A stretch of 64,000 nt of DNA from Fragum whitleyi (Eukaryota > Mollusca > Bivalvia > Cardiida > Cardiidae), in NCBI GenBank assembly GCA_948146395.1, contig OX411558.1, positions 51,469,622-51,533,621 on the forward strand, written 5' to 3'. Shown in pieces: positions 20,566 through 31,024 of the stretch (position 1 is the first letter of the stretch; every line of letters starts with the position of its first letter). The position numbers and the translations under genes were made by a program. The notes beneath the pieces are model-generated. The model did no database searches. It was given only the letters and a program-made list of their open reading frames with translations, and was not told where the DNA came from.

Positions 20566-22080
20566 TCTTTTAATTTTTCCTTTACTATATAAATATATAT
20601 AATATATTCCCATAGAAAAAAATGTATACCACAATTTGATATTACACCGTGGCTGGCCGGTCCAGGAAGGTATTTAGATTGCATTTCTGCAGTCGGATTT
20701 TTTCTTGTAGTTATGTTGAACCAAGTCGTAAAATAAGCCTCGTACAGAAAATGACGCCTAGTCAATTAGTTTCATGAAAGTTTGGCCAGAAAATAAACTT
20801 CTTCAAAAGGTATCTACTTCAAGCATTTATCATCAAAATTTTGCACCTAAAAAAACCACGTCTCACTCACTCCAAATCGGTCACTTATTGTTTCTCTGGA
20901 CACCAGGTACCTCAAAGTCATTAGAACATTTTAAGTAGAACACATTGTTCCCTACCTTCCCGATATGTTCTTGTTGAAAATTCATCATATGCTGCAAGGT
21001 GCAAACATAACATTTGACAGATTTCTGTTGATACTCTAAACTTGTGAGTGGTATGATCGGGGAAGACACTCTCTAAGTAATTGATGCCTTTGAGATATTA
21101 CGGCGTATCCTGAAAAAGAAGAAACAACATCTATGTGTTAAACACCACTGACATTTTTCAAAATATTCAAATGTATTTTACCTCGATGAACAACCTTGAT
21201 AGTTTATTTTGACAGTGGTACCAACGTCAAGATTGAGTCACAAACAAAACTCTTAATTCCATATATATATATATATATATATTTATCAAGCACCTTTACT
21301 GTTTATTCAACATTATTAAATAATTCACTAGCATGATGTCTGACAACCCCCGGATGCCAGGGAATGTCTTCTGCCCCTCTCCTTGTTTCAGCCTCTTCTA
21401 CTTCTTTCTCCTCCTCTTCTTCTCTTTTTTCTATGTTTCCTTCTTGCGCTTCCTCTTCTCCGAAGAGAATCTTTCTCACTTTGTTCTAAAAAAAAAGCCA
21501 TTTTTTTATGCTCCACGAAAATATACTGGTGATTATATAGATAAAACTTATTGTTTATGAACCTTCATGTATGGAGTTCTTAGAATAAAAGAAACTGATA
21601 TTATAACTTTTATTTTTATTTAGATAAACATTTCTTCGACTTCATAAGACTTAAATAGATAATAAGATAATGAGACTTTATAAGAGAAGTTTTACGCGTC
21701 TCTAAAACCAACTATTGACTTTGTTCCATGTTGTGTGATAAAAGGAAACACAAAAACTTATGGATGGTGCCCCCGTTGGGGTATCATCATTAGAATCATC
21801 AGAATCATCGGACCTAGCCCTGTCCTTTTCAGAAGAGATAAACTGCGAAGAAAAATGATGGAACGAGTTTTGATCAGATTTTATTATTGATAAACGTAAA
21901 AAATCATTTCGTCCAAAATAAAATAATTTCATTTGACAAGAAAATTTAAAAAAAAAAAAAATGAAAAGAAAAAAAAAATTCATAAATGAATTTTTCGCAT
22001 TATAAGTTTTTAAAATAAATGAATAAGATAAAGTGAAATAAATAAATAAAATTAAAACAAATGTATTTTGATCTCTTTTT
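20566..22080. other. stretch without a recognised gene
   Basis: AT-rich, with a pyrimidine-rich segment at 21370-21460. The minus-strand open frame at 20881-21069 has a CYVC pair but no recognisable domain or start. I cannot support a gene here. Confidence 0.4.
21261..21283. repeat. (AT)n microsatellite
   Basis: About 11 uninterrupted AT units. Confidence 0.95.
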
Positions 22081-23722
22081 AGCTCACCTGAGCAGGTGAG
22101 CTTTTGTGGTCGAGTGATGTCCGTCGTATGTCGTCAACATTTACCTTGTAGACACTCTAGAGGCCACATTTTTTTTGTCCGATCAACCTGAAATTTGGTC
22201 AGAATGATTGTCTTTATGAAATCTCGGACAAGTTCGAAATTGGGTCAAGTGGAGTAAAAAAAGAGGTCACGGGATCAAATCTTAGAAAAACCTTGTAGAC
22301 ACTCTAGAAGTCATATTTTTTGTCCGATCAACCTGAAATTTGGTCAAAATGATTGTCTTGATACAATCTCGGACAAGTTCGAAATTGGGTCAAATGGGGT
22401 CAAAATGAGGTCACGGGGTCAAATCTTAAGAGAACCTTGTTGACATTCTGAAAGCCATATTTTTTTGCTCAATCAACCTGAAAATTGGTCAGAATGATTG
22501 TATTGATGAAATCTTGGACAAGTTTGAAATTGGGTCAAGTGGGGTCAAAAACTAGGTCATGGGATCAAATCGTAGAAAAAACTTTTTGTTTCATCTGATC
22601 ACAATAATTTTTCGAAGTCTGATAAAGTGTCACCCAAGGACCATTCCAGTGAAATTTGGTTGATATCAAACAATTACATCCTGAGAAAATGATTTTAAAA
22701 GTTTCCACTATATCTCTCTCATATAGGGAAATGACCTCCGTCCATGAAATACATATTTTCCATCTGATCACAATAATTTTTGGTTGTCTGATTAAGGGTT
22801 CATAAGTCTACCAAAAATTATTGGGATCGGATGGTAAATATGCATTTTATGGGCAGAGGTCATTTCTCTATATTTTATATAGTGGAAACTTTGAAATTCA
22901 TTTTCTCAATGTAACTGATGGATATCAAACAAATTTCACTAGAATGATCCTTGAGTGACCCTTAATCAGTCTACCAAAAGTTATTGAGATCGGATGAAAA
23001 ATATGTATTTTATGGGCGGAGGTCATTTCTCTATATGTTATATAGTGGAAACTTTGAAAAATCATTTTCTCAGAATCTAATTGTTTGATATCAACCAATT
23101 TTCACTTGAATGATCCTTGGGTGACCCTTTATCAGTCTACCAAAAATTATAATGATTGGTTGAAAAATATGTTTTTTTATGGGCAGATGTCATTTCTCAA
23201 TAGGTTTTATAGTGGAAACTTTGAAAATCATTTTCTCAGAATGAAAGTGATGGATATCAATCAAACATTTTGGTATGATCTTTGGGATCTTATCATGCAG
23301 CCAAAAATTATTTATATTGGATGAAAAACATGTCTTTTATGGGCGGAGGTCATTTCTCTATATGTTATATAGATGAAACTTTGAAAATCATTTTCAACAT
23401 CAGTAGAACCCAAAACATCTAAAAAATCTATTCAAAAGTTTTATCTACTTTTACCAGAATTTCAAGCCTGTGGACCGCGGCTCTTATCCTTTCCGACATT
23501 TGTCTTCCACCAATGGGTAGATAATCGTAAACCTATGTGGAATAGCAACTGGAGGCTGGAAAGGGATGTGGTGGTAATACTGGTGTGAGAAATACCAGGA
23601 ATCCATCGTTAGGTGCTCCAGTCGTCGCGATATTACTGAAAGATTGTTGAAAGCGACGTTAAACCCCAATTCAAATCAAATCGAGCCTGTTGAGCGACTC
23701 GAGCCATTCATGGCTTTCTAGT
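22081..23722 (+). mobile_element. composite Helentron-like element (AGCTCACC 5' end, AGCTCCACTGG 3' end)
   Basis: Begins with a shortened 5' palindrome AGCTCACCTGAGCAGGTGAG and three units of about 147 bp (to about 22575). From about 22585 to 22790 the second family's core appears reversed, then turns head-to-head and runs forward to 23460. The 3' end of the second family (subterminal GAGCGACTCGAG, hairpin GAGCCATTCATGGCTT, CTAGTT) closes it at 23722. A SINE split this 3' end. Open frames within are repeat artefacts. Confidence 0.8.
23475..23682 (+). mobile_element. 5'-truncated SINE (AAATC tail)
   Basis: Begins inside the tRNA acceptor end (CCGCGGCTCTTATCC), has the full body and an ATTCAAATCAAATC tail. 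The interrupted host sequence is seen on both sides (AGCCTGTGGA / AGCCTGTTGA), a slightly diverged target duplication. Confidence 0.9.
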
Positions 23723-24344
23723 TCGTACATGTCCGCTTCATTCAGGCTGATTATGTCTTGACCAACTTTATTTGTTAATTGTTGAAGAAGGGTTTTAGTG
23801 GGTCGGGGAATATTCAATGAAGTGAAAAATAGTCTAGCTTTAGAAATTCCCATGGGTGAATCCATTACTGCCATGACAAGATTTGAATTTATTGCTGCAG
23901 CAGATCTCTCCTTGTTATTTTTGAAAGTGTTGTAAACATTTGAAATAAAGCCACAGTTCTTACAAATTAAATTGGAAACTCCAGACTAGACCCTTTTTCA
24001 TTTCTCTGTGAATTTCAATTGTTAAATTTCTACAATTTTTTTTGGTGAAGACTTGTTATCTTTGATGACTGAATTCATGGTGGAAATGAATTTTTGGATG
24101 TCTACAATTCTTTTTCCAGATGTTAATCTTTTGTCTGCTTTCCGAGAAGTTTGTCGCAGGCGATTTTTTTATGTTTTCAGTGCCAACTCGGTTAATTCCT
24201 AGCTACTTTTGTCTGTCCGTTGCAGAACTTTGGCCTGTTAAAGGTGTGTAATCTGTTCTTTTTATTTTTTAGAGAAGCTTTATTGATAGTTTTGAAAAAT
24301 TTAAAAACCCCGGCTTTAGCACGTTTCCTGTCACCTTTTTCCAT
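23723..24344 (-). pseudogene. transposase-like relic (Mutator/Kolobok-type N-terminal region?)
   Basis: Minus strand. An ATG at 24344 opens a basic 50-codon frame (MEKGDRKRAKAGVF) ending in TAA. After broken frames a segment reads LICKNCGFISNVYNTF, then AAAINSNLVMAVMDSPMG and a LNIPRPTKTLLQQL motif at 23740-23960. A C-x2-C pair, then an Asn-containing helix, a short conserved loop and a LNIPxP motif, recalls the start of transposase-like proteins common in invertebrate genomes, often labelled Mutator-like. The coding trace ends where the Helentron-like CTAGTT end joins at 23722; residues read beyond that are element sequence. The call is by resemblance only. Confidence 0.4.
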
Positions 24345-24653
24345 AACTACACTTACTTGAATTAATTAATTAATGAAAAATTAAAAAAGAAATAACAATT
24401 ATTGAAAACACAATGGTAAATCCTTTCTCCACTTCCTTCACTTTGAAAGTAATGTTTTCACTTAGTCTTATTTTATCTATTCACTTGTTCTCAACTTGCC
24501 AATTAACAGGTAAATTATTAGAGTGACAAGTAAAGAGTTTATCTGCTGTGGCAAGTTGGTTTTTCACCCAGCACATGGCATCCTAAATGTTTTGGATGGG
24601 TGTGTATAGAGTTCACATAGGTGATCTCCCTTATATTTTATTATTTCCTCTTT
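24345..24653. other. no gene recognised
   Basis: AT-rich spacer before a Helentron-like 5' end; no motif found. Confidence 0.5.
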
Positions 24654-24800
24654 AGCTCACCTGAGCACGAAGTGCTCAAGGTGAGCTATTGTGATCGTAG
24701 AATGTCCGTCGTCCACTATTTCTTTAAACATCTTTTCCTCCTAAACCAGTGGGCCAAACTTGGCAGGGATGTTCCTTGGGTCAGGCTCTACCAAAGTTGT
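24654..24800 (+). mobile_element. Helentron-like element (AGCTCACC family), left part split by LINE copy 2
   Basis: Starts AGCTCACCTGAGCACGAAG, the standard 5' hairpin with a CGAAG loop, then GTCCGTCGTCC and a core reading CTACCAAAGTTGT. LINE copy 2 entered at that point; the element resumes at about 31025. Confidence 0.88.
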
Positions 24801-25489
24801 GGCCCCCAGCTGGGCGGGGGGGTAGAAATAGTCGGCTGCCGCCCATGTAGTCAATGGTAAGACCCCTAACAAATGGGCCCGCCTGTTTGCCGTGGGTGGA
24901 GACTCGTAAGGCCGGAAAAGAGGGTCCTGGTAGTTGAGGGAAGCCCAGGGATCTCCAGCTTCTCAACACGCTGCTTTGGCCTCGGCTTCGGCTGAAACGG
25001 GAGCCTGGATGGGCCCGGTCTAGGCAATCGGCTGGTCGTTTTAGAGTGGGGCATCTACTTTTGTCATATGAAATATTTTGTTACATTTAAGATGTTCTGT
25101 CGTGTTTCTAATGACACATTTCATAACAACTTGCTGTACCATATTTCTTTGAAAATAATTTGGTATAAAGTCATTGTTCTTTTGAAAGTACAAAGGTTAC
25201 TTTGCCCTTGTCAATCATATTTTATATTTTAATAGTATTTTAGTCCTTGTCTATATGGGCTCATGGGCTAATCGGGTTGAATGGATTTTGTGCTTTGGCA
25301 TCATTTGCACGACTTGGTTCTTTGTAAGGAAATTTTTCGTGCAATCGCTGTCATTCATTTTATCGTTTAGCTCGAGTATACTATTCGGGTAGCCCCGGCA
25401 TGGGGGGCTGGAAACCCGCCCTTTCATGTCCCCTTGTAGGACTCCGTGGAGGGTGGTGGCCCCGGATAGTGAATACTAAATAAAATACC
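24801..25489 (+). promoter_or_regulatory. LINE copy 2 5'UTR, structured
   Basis: Stem GCCCAT / ATGGGC (about 24842-24882) covaries with GTCCAT / ATGGAC in copy 1. A stem ACTATTCGGG / CCCGGATAGT (25380-25389, 25464-25473, one G-U pair) with an inner GGCATG / CATGTC helix lies just before the ORF1 ATG. Confidence 0.6.
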
Positions 25490-26962
25490 ATGGATACCCT
25501 AAACAAAAAACGAAGAGCTGACGAAATTGATAACGACTCAAGAACTGCATGTACCGGACAACCCTCATTTCCAAGATTTTTATTGATTGAGCAACGAGAC
25601 CCGAACGAACGCGTTTCTGCATTATCACCATTTGTGATTGACAAAGTATTAGTCTCTCATGCTGGACATGTCAAATCAGTTAAGAAATTGAGCTGTGGTG
25701 GGCTTTTAGTTGAAGTTGACAGACCCCAACAAGCAGATAATCTTTTGAAAATGGACAAATTCTTTAATATTTGGGTTGATGTTAAGCCACACGAAAAATT
25801 GAATACGTCAAGAGGTATTATCAGATGTTCAGACCTACAAGGTGTTTCAGAAGAAGAAATACTCTCTGAACTTTCAAGTCAAAATATTTCACATGTGAAG
25901 CGGATCAAAATAAGAAGGGATGGGGTTGAAAAGCCAACAAATACATTCATTTTAACTTTTTCTGTTGCTATCCTTCCGAAATCAATCCGTGTTGGATACC
26001 TTAATGTTGGAGTGGAAATGTATATCCCAAATCCACTTCAATGTTATCGGTGCTTCAAATATGGACATCATGAAAAGAAATGCAGAAAAACTGATGGTAC
26101 AGTTTGTAGAAGATGTTCAGATTTTGAAGATGACGCCACAAATCACTATGATGACACATGTACAAAACCAATTAAATGTATTAACTGTGGAGGTGAACAT
26201 TTTGCAACATCTAGATCTTGCCACTTTTGGAAAAAAGAAAAAGAAATTGTCACAATTAAATATAAGGAAGGCTTGTCATTTACAGAGGCTCGAAAAGTTG
26301 TAGAAAATCGGATAAATCTGCCAAATTCTTATGCAAATATTGCTAAAAATAACATCGAGAATACAAAGTCCAGTAAAGATGCAAACGGATGCCAGAATTG
26401 TAAAGACCTTTTCGGAAAACTGTGCATTCTCTTCCCAGATAAAAAGGAACAAATCACCAAATTATTTTCTTCTAACGCTACAACAACTTCTACAACTTCT
26501 CCACCTGTTAAAAATACTACAAACCATAGCAACACTAGTAAAATGACTACTTCCCAATCCAATACAAAAGATAATACCTCTCTTCGACCTGCAAAATCCC
26601 CAACAGATACTAACACCACATTATCATCTGGAGTAGACGAAGTAATACAATTAGATTTAGCTGATATGGCAAAACGTAAGAAAGCTTTGATACAGCTGGA
26701 GAAGTCACATCCTCCAGTTGGTAAAGTATCCGAGGATAAGGATACAGGCTCATTTGTTAGACCCTCTAGGAGTAGAACTTCTTCTCCTAGGGCGGCAACA
26801 TCTAATCGCCAGCCAAAGGGATCTGAGGATCCAATTAAACAATATAACCGCTACCATAGTCTTGAAGAAGACATGGTTACGGAAGACCCAGAGGATGCAG
26901 ATTCTTCCAAAGAGAATAAGCAAGTTAAGAATATAATAGATCTTTCACACATAAAGAAATAA
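25490..26962 (+). CDS. ORF1: LINE copy 2 ORF1, zinc-knuckle protein
   Basis: 490 residues from ATG 25490 (CCATGG context). Same layout as copy 1 ORF1: N-terminal RRM-like region (FPRFLLIEQRDPNERVS; ADNLLKMDKFFNIWVDV), then CYRCFKYGHHEKKC, a Cys/His-containing CRRCSDFEDD...HYDDTC segment and CINCGGEHFATSRSC. A long Ser/Thr/Asn-rich linker and a charged C-terminus follow. Expected to coat LINE RNA and assist target-primed reverse transcription. It ends 50 bp before ORF2, so ORF2 must be translated by reinitiation or another downstream-ORF mechanism. Confidence 0.94.
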   Translation: MDTLNKKRRADEIDNDSRTACTGQPSFPRFLLIEQRDPNERVSALSPFVIDKVLVSHAGHVKSVKKLSCGGLLVEVDRPQQADNLLKMDKFFNIWVDVKPHEKLNTSRGIIRCSDLQGVSEEEILSELSSQNISHVKRIKIRRDGVEKPTNTFILTFSVAILPKSIRVGYLNVGVEMYIPNPLQCYRCFKYGHHEKKCRKTDGTVCRRCSDFEDDATNHYDDTCTKPIKCINCGGEHFATSRSCHFWKKEKEIVTIKYKEGLSFTEARKVVENRINLPNSYANIAKNNIENTKSSKDANGCQNCKDLFGKLCILFPDKKEQITKLFSSNATTTSTTSPPVKNTTNHSNTSKMTTSQSNTKDNTSLRPAKSPTDTNTTLSSGVDEVIQLDLADMAKRKKALIQLEKSHPPVGKVSEDKDTGSFVRPSRSRTSSPRAATSNRQPKGSEDPIKQYNRYHSLEEDMVTEDPEDADSSKENKQVKNIIDLSHIKK

Positions 26963-27012
26963 AATTCATAATTCCACCACTAATTAGTATACTTTATCCC
27001 ATAAATATAATT

Positions 27013-30000
27013 ATGGCGAACACAATCATTCAATGGAATTGTCGCAGCATTAAAGCTAACTTTGAAGAAATGAATCTATTAGTTTCTAATGGAAAACCAG
27101 TGGCAATCTGTTTGCAAGAAACTTTTCTAAAAGATACAGACACATTCTCTTTCAAGTATCACTCTTGCTATTTGAAAAATTTTGAAGGGAACGAGAAAGC
27201 TTCTGGCGGTGTCGGAATTATTGTTAATAACAATGTTCCTCATCGCAGCATCCCTCTTAAAACTACGCTACAAGCTGTTGCTGTCAGCGTATCTCTCAAT
27301 AAAACAATAACTCTCTGTTCAATTTATCTTCCCCCTAGTTCTCCTATAAATAGTAGGAAACTAGACGATCTTGTCGGACAATTACCCAAGCCTTATATTT
27401 TAATGGGAGATTTCAACTCCCACCATACGCTTTGGGGATGTTCAAATACAGACGACAAAGGTCGTATTATTGAAGATTTCATTTCAAATCATGATCTTGT
27501 TTTATTAAATGATAAATCCTCCACGTATCATCATCCAGCTACTGGTTCATATTCTTCATTGGATTTAACTGTTTGCACTCCAGACATTTTCCCGGCTTTT
27601 AGCTGGAAAGTGGACCCTGATCTCCATGGTAGTGATCATTTTCCTATTCATATTTCTGAATTAAGGCCATCGGTTCAAGAACGCCCAAGGCGTTGGAAAC
27701 TGCACAAAGCTAATTGGGAGTTGTTCAAAACTACCTGCGAACAATCAATAAATCCACAGGCTTTTGAAGATTGTGAAAACTCTACAGAGCTATTCACATC
27801 CTTACTATATTCGGCTGCAGAGAAAGCTATTCCAAGAACGTCGCCTGACCCTAAACACCCTAACAAACCATGGTTTAATGAAGATTGCAAAAGGGCTATA
27901 GCTGGGCGTAAGTCTGCTCTTAGGTCATTTGATTTGAGACCATCAAAGGAGAACCTGTACAAATTTAAAATTGCACGAGCAAAAGCTCGTCGTACCATTA
28001 AACAAAGTAAGCGTTCGTCTTGGAGACAGTATGTTTCTAGATTAAATTCTAGATCATCTGTCAAAAAGACATGGGATATGGTGCGCAAAATCAGCGGAAA
28101 GAACACGTCAATTGGAGTTGGTCATTTAAGAACTGACCTCAATGACGTTTCTTCCAAGGCTGATATTGCGAATGTATTGGCAGATTCGTTTGCCAAGAAG
28201 TCATCATCATACAATTACTCGCCTACATTTCAAAAATTCAAAGGTGATAAAGAAAAGTCAAAACTTAACTTCAGTTCCAGTCGACTGGAACATTATAATA
28301 GAGACTTTTCTGTCAAAGAACTGAAGAAGGCTTTAAAGAAGTGTCATGACACTGCTGTAGGAAACGATGATATACATTATCAATTCCTCAAACGCTTGCC
28401 CTCTCGTTCTTTGCATTGCTTACTTGAAATTTATAACCAGGTATGGAATACGGGAAGCATTCCAGCATCTTGGCGGGAAGCTATCGTTATTCCTATACCG
28501 AAACCAGGTAAAGATTCTACCAATCCTTCAAACTATCGCCCCATAGCTTTAACCAGTTGTATTTGTAAAACCATGGAAAGAATGGTTAATGATCGTCTTG
28601 TCTGGTTTCTTGAAAAGAACCACCTTATTACGTCAGTCCAAAGTGGCTTTCGTAAACAAAGAAGCACTCTTGATCATCTTGTCCGCTTCGAGACTTTTAT
28701 TCGAGAAGCTTTTATAAAGAAAGAACACGTTGTTTCTGTCTTTTTCGATCTTGAAAGTGCTTATGATACCACATGGAAGTATGGAATTATGAATGACCTC
28801 TATGATTTCGGTATCCGAGGTCGCCTTGCTTATTTTATTTCTGCATTTTTGGATGAACGTCAGTTTAGAGTCCGAGTTGGAGACACTTTGTCTGATCCCC
28901 ATGAACAAGAAATGGGCGTTCCACAAGGAAGTATTTTGTCTGTTACACTTTTTAGTGTCAAAATTAACAATATTATCAAAACTGTTTGCCCTGGGGTTGA
29001 ATGTTTTCTCTATGTTGATGACTTTTGCATCTGTTACAGATCAAAACATATGTATACGATTGAAAGACAGCTACAGCAAGTCTTAAAGAATCTTTCCAAA
29101 TGGTCCAATGAAAACGGCTTTAAGTTTTCCAAGACAAAAACTAAATGTATGCATTTTTGTCAGTCTAGGAAAATGCACCCTGATCCAGAATTAAAGCTGG
29201 ACGGAGTGCAAATTGAAGTTGTAAAAGAATTTAAATTCCTTGGACTCCTTTTTGATTCTAAACTGACGTTTATACCCCATATTGATAATTTAAAAAATAA
29301 GTGCTTAAAGGCACTTAATCTTTTACGTGTTGTATCCAGTATGGACTGGGGAGCCGATAAAAAGGTTCTATTGCGCCTTTACAGGGCACTTGTCAGATCT
29401 AAATTAGATTATGGTTGTGTTGTTTACGGTTCTGCACGCCCTTCATACCTTCGTAAACTTGATACCATTCATAATCAAGGATTGCGCCTAGCGCTTGGTG
29501 CTTTTAGAACATCACCAGTTAATAGTCTTTACATTGAAGCCAATGAACATTCCTTGAACCTGAGAAGAAAAAAGCTCTCAATGCAATACTACTTAAAGCT
29601 AAAATCTAATCCTGCCAACCCAACGTATAAAGCTGTGTTTGAACCTAAACACAGACGGGATTTTGACAAAAAACCAAGTGCAATACCCCCATTTAGTTTA
29701 CGTTGTGAAGCAGATGTTAACTCTCTAGATTTTGATCTAGAGGACGTGGCAGAACATATTGTTCCTGAAGTTCCTTTGTGGACTTCTAAAAGCCCCACAT
29801 TTCTTTACGACCTTGCTTCTAGCAAAAAGGATACAACCGATCCAATTGTTTTTAAAACAAAGTTTTTAGAAATAAGAGAGAAATACACATCTTATGAAGA
29901 GATTTGTACAGATGGTTCAAAGGACGGCGAAAAAGTTGCCTCAGCCACTATTTTAGATGGTGAAAAGTATCAATTCCGTTTGCCAAATAACTCTTCCATA

Positions 30001-30696
30001 TTTTCAGCCGAGCTAAAGGCGATTGACCTCGCACTCGACCATATAATCGAAGAACGCTTCTCTCGCTACATAATTTATACTGACTCTATGTCAAGTATAC
30101 AAGCGATTGAGAACGAGAAAACCGACAATCCGATTATTGTTCGATTATTAAATTCAATAGCTCAGCTTCATGATGTTGATCTCGTTTTCTGCTGGCTTCC
30201 GAGCCACGTTGGTATTCGTGGTAATGAAGAAGCGGATAAAGCTGCCAAGGAGGCTTTATCATTAGAAATTTTACCTTTTGAAGTACCTTTTTCTGATTTT
30301 AAGCCTTTAATTCATGGTTTCATTCAGGATGTCTGGAAGAACTGTTGGTCCGATCCAGCGAACCACAGAAATAAATTATATTCTATTCGTCAAAATCTTG
30401 GCGAATGGTTGCCTGGTTACAGGTCAAGTCGTCGTGAGGAACTTGTATTGACTCGACTACGCATCGGACATACGCATCTCACTCACTCCTACCTTTTAAA
30501 GGGAGAGGAGATGCCAATGTGCATTCCATGCAATACTCCTCTAACTGTCAGTCACATATTTATAGAATGTATAGATTTCTCTTCTATCAGAGACAGTTAT
30601 TTTAAAGTTGAGAATATGAAGACCCTTTTTGACTGTGTTAAGATTGAGCTTATTTTTGACTTCCTGAAAGCCATTGGTTTGTATAACAAAATGTAA
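27013..30696 (+). CDS. ORF2: LINE copy 2 ORF2, endonuclease-reverse transcriptase-RNase H, intact
   Basis: 1,227 residues. Apurinic-type endonuclease at about 1-220 (QWNCRSIKANFEE, LQETF, GDFNSHH, SYSSLDLTV, GSDHFPI). Reverse transcriptase at about 440-800 (YRPIALTSC, GFRKQRST, FFDLESAYDTTW, GVPQGSIL, catalytic YVDD in FLYVDDFCI). RNase H at about 955-1090 (TDGSKDGEK, AELKAIDLAL, IIYTDSMSS, WLPSHVGIRGNEEAD). C-terminal zinc motif CIPCNTPLTVSHIFIEC. It nicks the target and copies its own RNA. Private differences from copy 3 include ELRPS (ELGPS in copy 3), ANEHS (ANEPS) and ICTDG in the first RNase H motif (IYTDG in copies 1 and 3), so activity may be slightly reduced. Confidence 0.96.
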   Translation: MANTIIQWNCRSIKANFEEMNLLVSNGKPVAICLQETFLKDTDTFSFKYHSCYLKNFEGNEKASGGVGIIVNNNVPHRSIPLKTTLQAVAVSVSLNKTITLCSIYLPPSSPINSRKLDDLVGQLPKPYILMGDFNSHHTLWGCSNTDDKGRIIEDFISNHDLVLLNDKSSTYHHPATGSYSSLDLTVCTPDIFPAFSWKVDPDLHGSDHFPIHISELRPSVQERPRRWKLHKANWELFKTTCEQSINPQAFEDCENSTELFTSLLYSAAEKAIPRTSPDPKHPNKPWFNEDCKRAIAGRKSALRSFDLRPSKENLYKFKIARAKARRTIKQSKRSSWRQYVSRLNSRSSVKKTWDMVRKISGKNTSIGVGHLRTDLNDVSSKADIANVLADSFAKKSSSYNYSPTFQKFKGDKEKSKLNFSSSRLEHYNRDFSVKELKKALKKCHDTAVGNDDIHYQFLKRLPSRSLHCLLEIYNQVWNTGSIPASWREAIVIPIPKPGKDSTNPSNYRPIALTSCICKTMERMVNDRLVWFLEKNHLITSVQSGFRKQRSTLDHLVRFETFIREAFIKKEHVVSVFFDLESAYDTTWKYGIMNDLYDFGIRGRLAYFISAFLDERQFRVRVGDTLSDPHEQEMGVPQGSILSVTLFSVKINNIIKTVCPGVECFLYVDDFCICYRSKHMYTIERQLQQVLKNLSKWSNENGFKFSKTKTKCMHFCQSRKMHPDPELKLDGVQIEVVKEFKFLGLLFDSKLTFIPHIDNLKNKCLKALNLLRVVSSMDWGADKKVLLRLYRALVRSKLDYGCVVYGSARPSYLRKLDTIHNQGLRLALGAFRTSPVNSLYIEANEHSLNLRRKKLSMQYYLKLKSNPANPTYKAVFEPKHRRDFDKKPSAIPPFSLRCEADVNSLDFDLEDVAEHIVPEVPLWTSKSPTFLYDLASSKKDTTDPIVFKTKFLEIREKYTSYEEICTDGSKDGEKVASATILDGEKYQFRLPNNSSIFSAELKAIDLALDHIIEERFSRYIIYTDSMSSIQAIENEKTDNPIIVRLLNSIAQLHDVDLVFCWLPSHVGIRGNEEADKAAKEALSLEILPFEVPFSDFKPLIHGFIQDVWKNCWSDPANHRNKLYSIRQNLGEWLPGYRSSRREELVLTRLRIGHTHLTHSYLLKGEEMPMCIPCNTPLTVSHIFIECIDFSSIRDSYFKVENMKTLFDCVKIELIFDFLKAIGLYNKM

Positions 30697-31024
30697 TTTT
30701 ACGCTTATTTGATTTTGAATTTATTCTTAGACTTGATAGCGTTTATCGCGAATTTTAAAATTTATTTTGAGTGATCTTTTGATCATGATCTTCTTTTAGA
30801 CTTCAAAATTTTTCTGTAAATTTTTACCATGTATACTGAGTTGTCTTATTCTATTTACCATAGTTTGTTTTATAATGATTTCGTCTAGTTTAGTTGTGAT
30901 GTATACTTGACGTTGTTGATAACAGTTATTCATTTGTCGTTTACCAATTATTTATTTTTTAAAATATTTTGCGCCCAACATGACCTTAGCTGTCGACGGG
31001 CCGTAAAACACTATTCATTCATTC
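30697..31024 (+). other. LINE copy 2 3'UTR and tail
   Basis: AT-rich 3'UTR that differs from copy 1 until GCGCCCAACATGACCTTAG, then the shared 3' end and ATTC repeats. Confidence 0.75.

Larger units (their letters stand above)
24801..31024 (+). mobile_element. LINE copy 2, full-length with intact ORFs
   Basis: 6.22 kb, from GCCCCCAGCTGGGCGGGG to (ATTC)n, with target duplication TCTACCAAAGTTGT (24787-24800 and 31023-31036, overlapping the tail by two bases). 5'UTR 688 bp, ORF1 490 aa, ORF2 1,227 aa, 3'UTR about 330 bp. Both ORFs are open and all recognisable catalytic motifs are present, so this is the best candidate source element in the window. It is nearly identical to copy 3 and clearly diverged from copy 1. 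Confidence 0.96.

Noticed and set aside
27675..28106. Minus-strand 143-codon frame inside LINE ORF2 (also 55390-55821)
   Set aside because: Shadow of the strongly supported plus-strand ORF2; present in both copies only because the copies are nearly identical.
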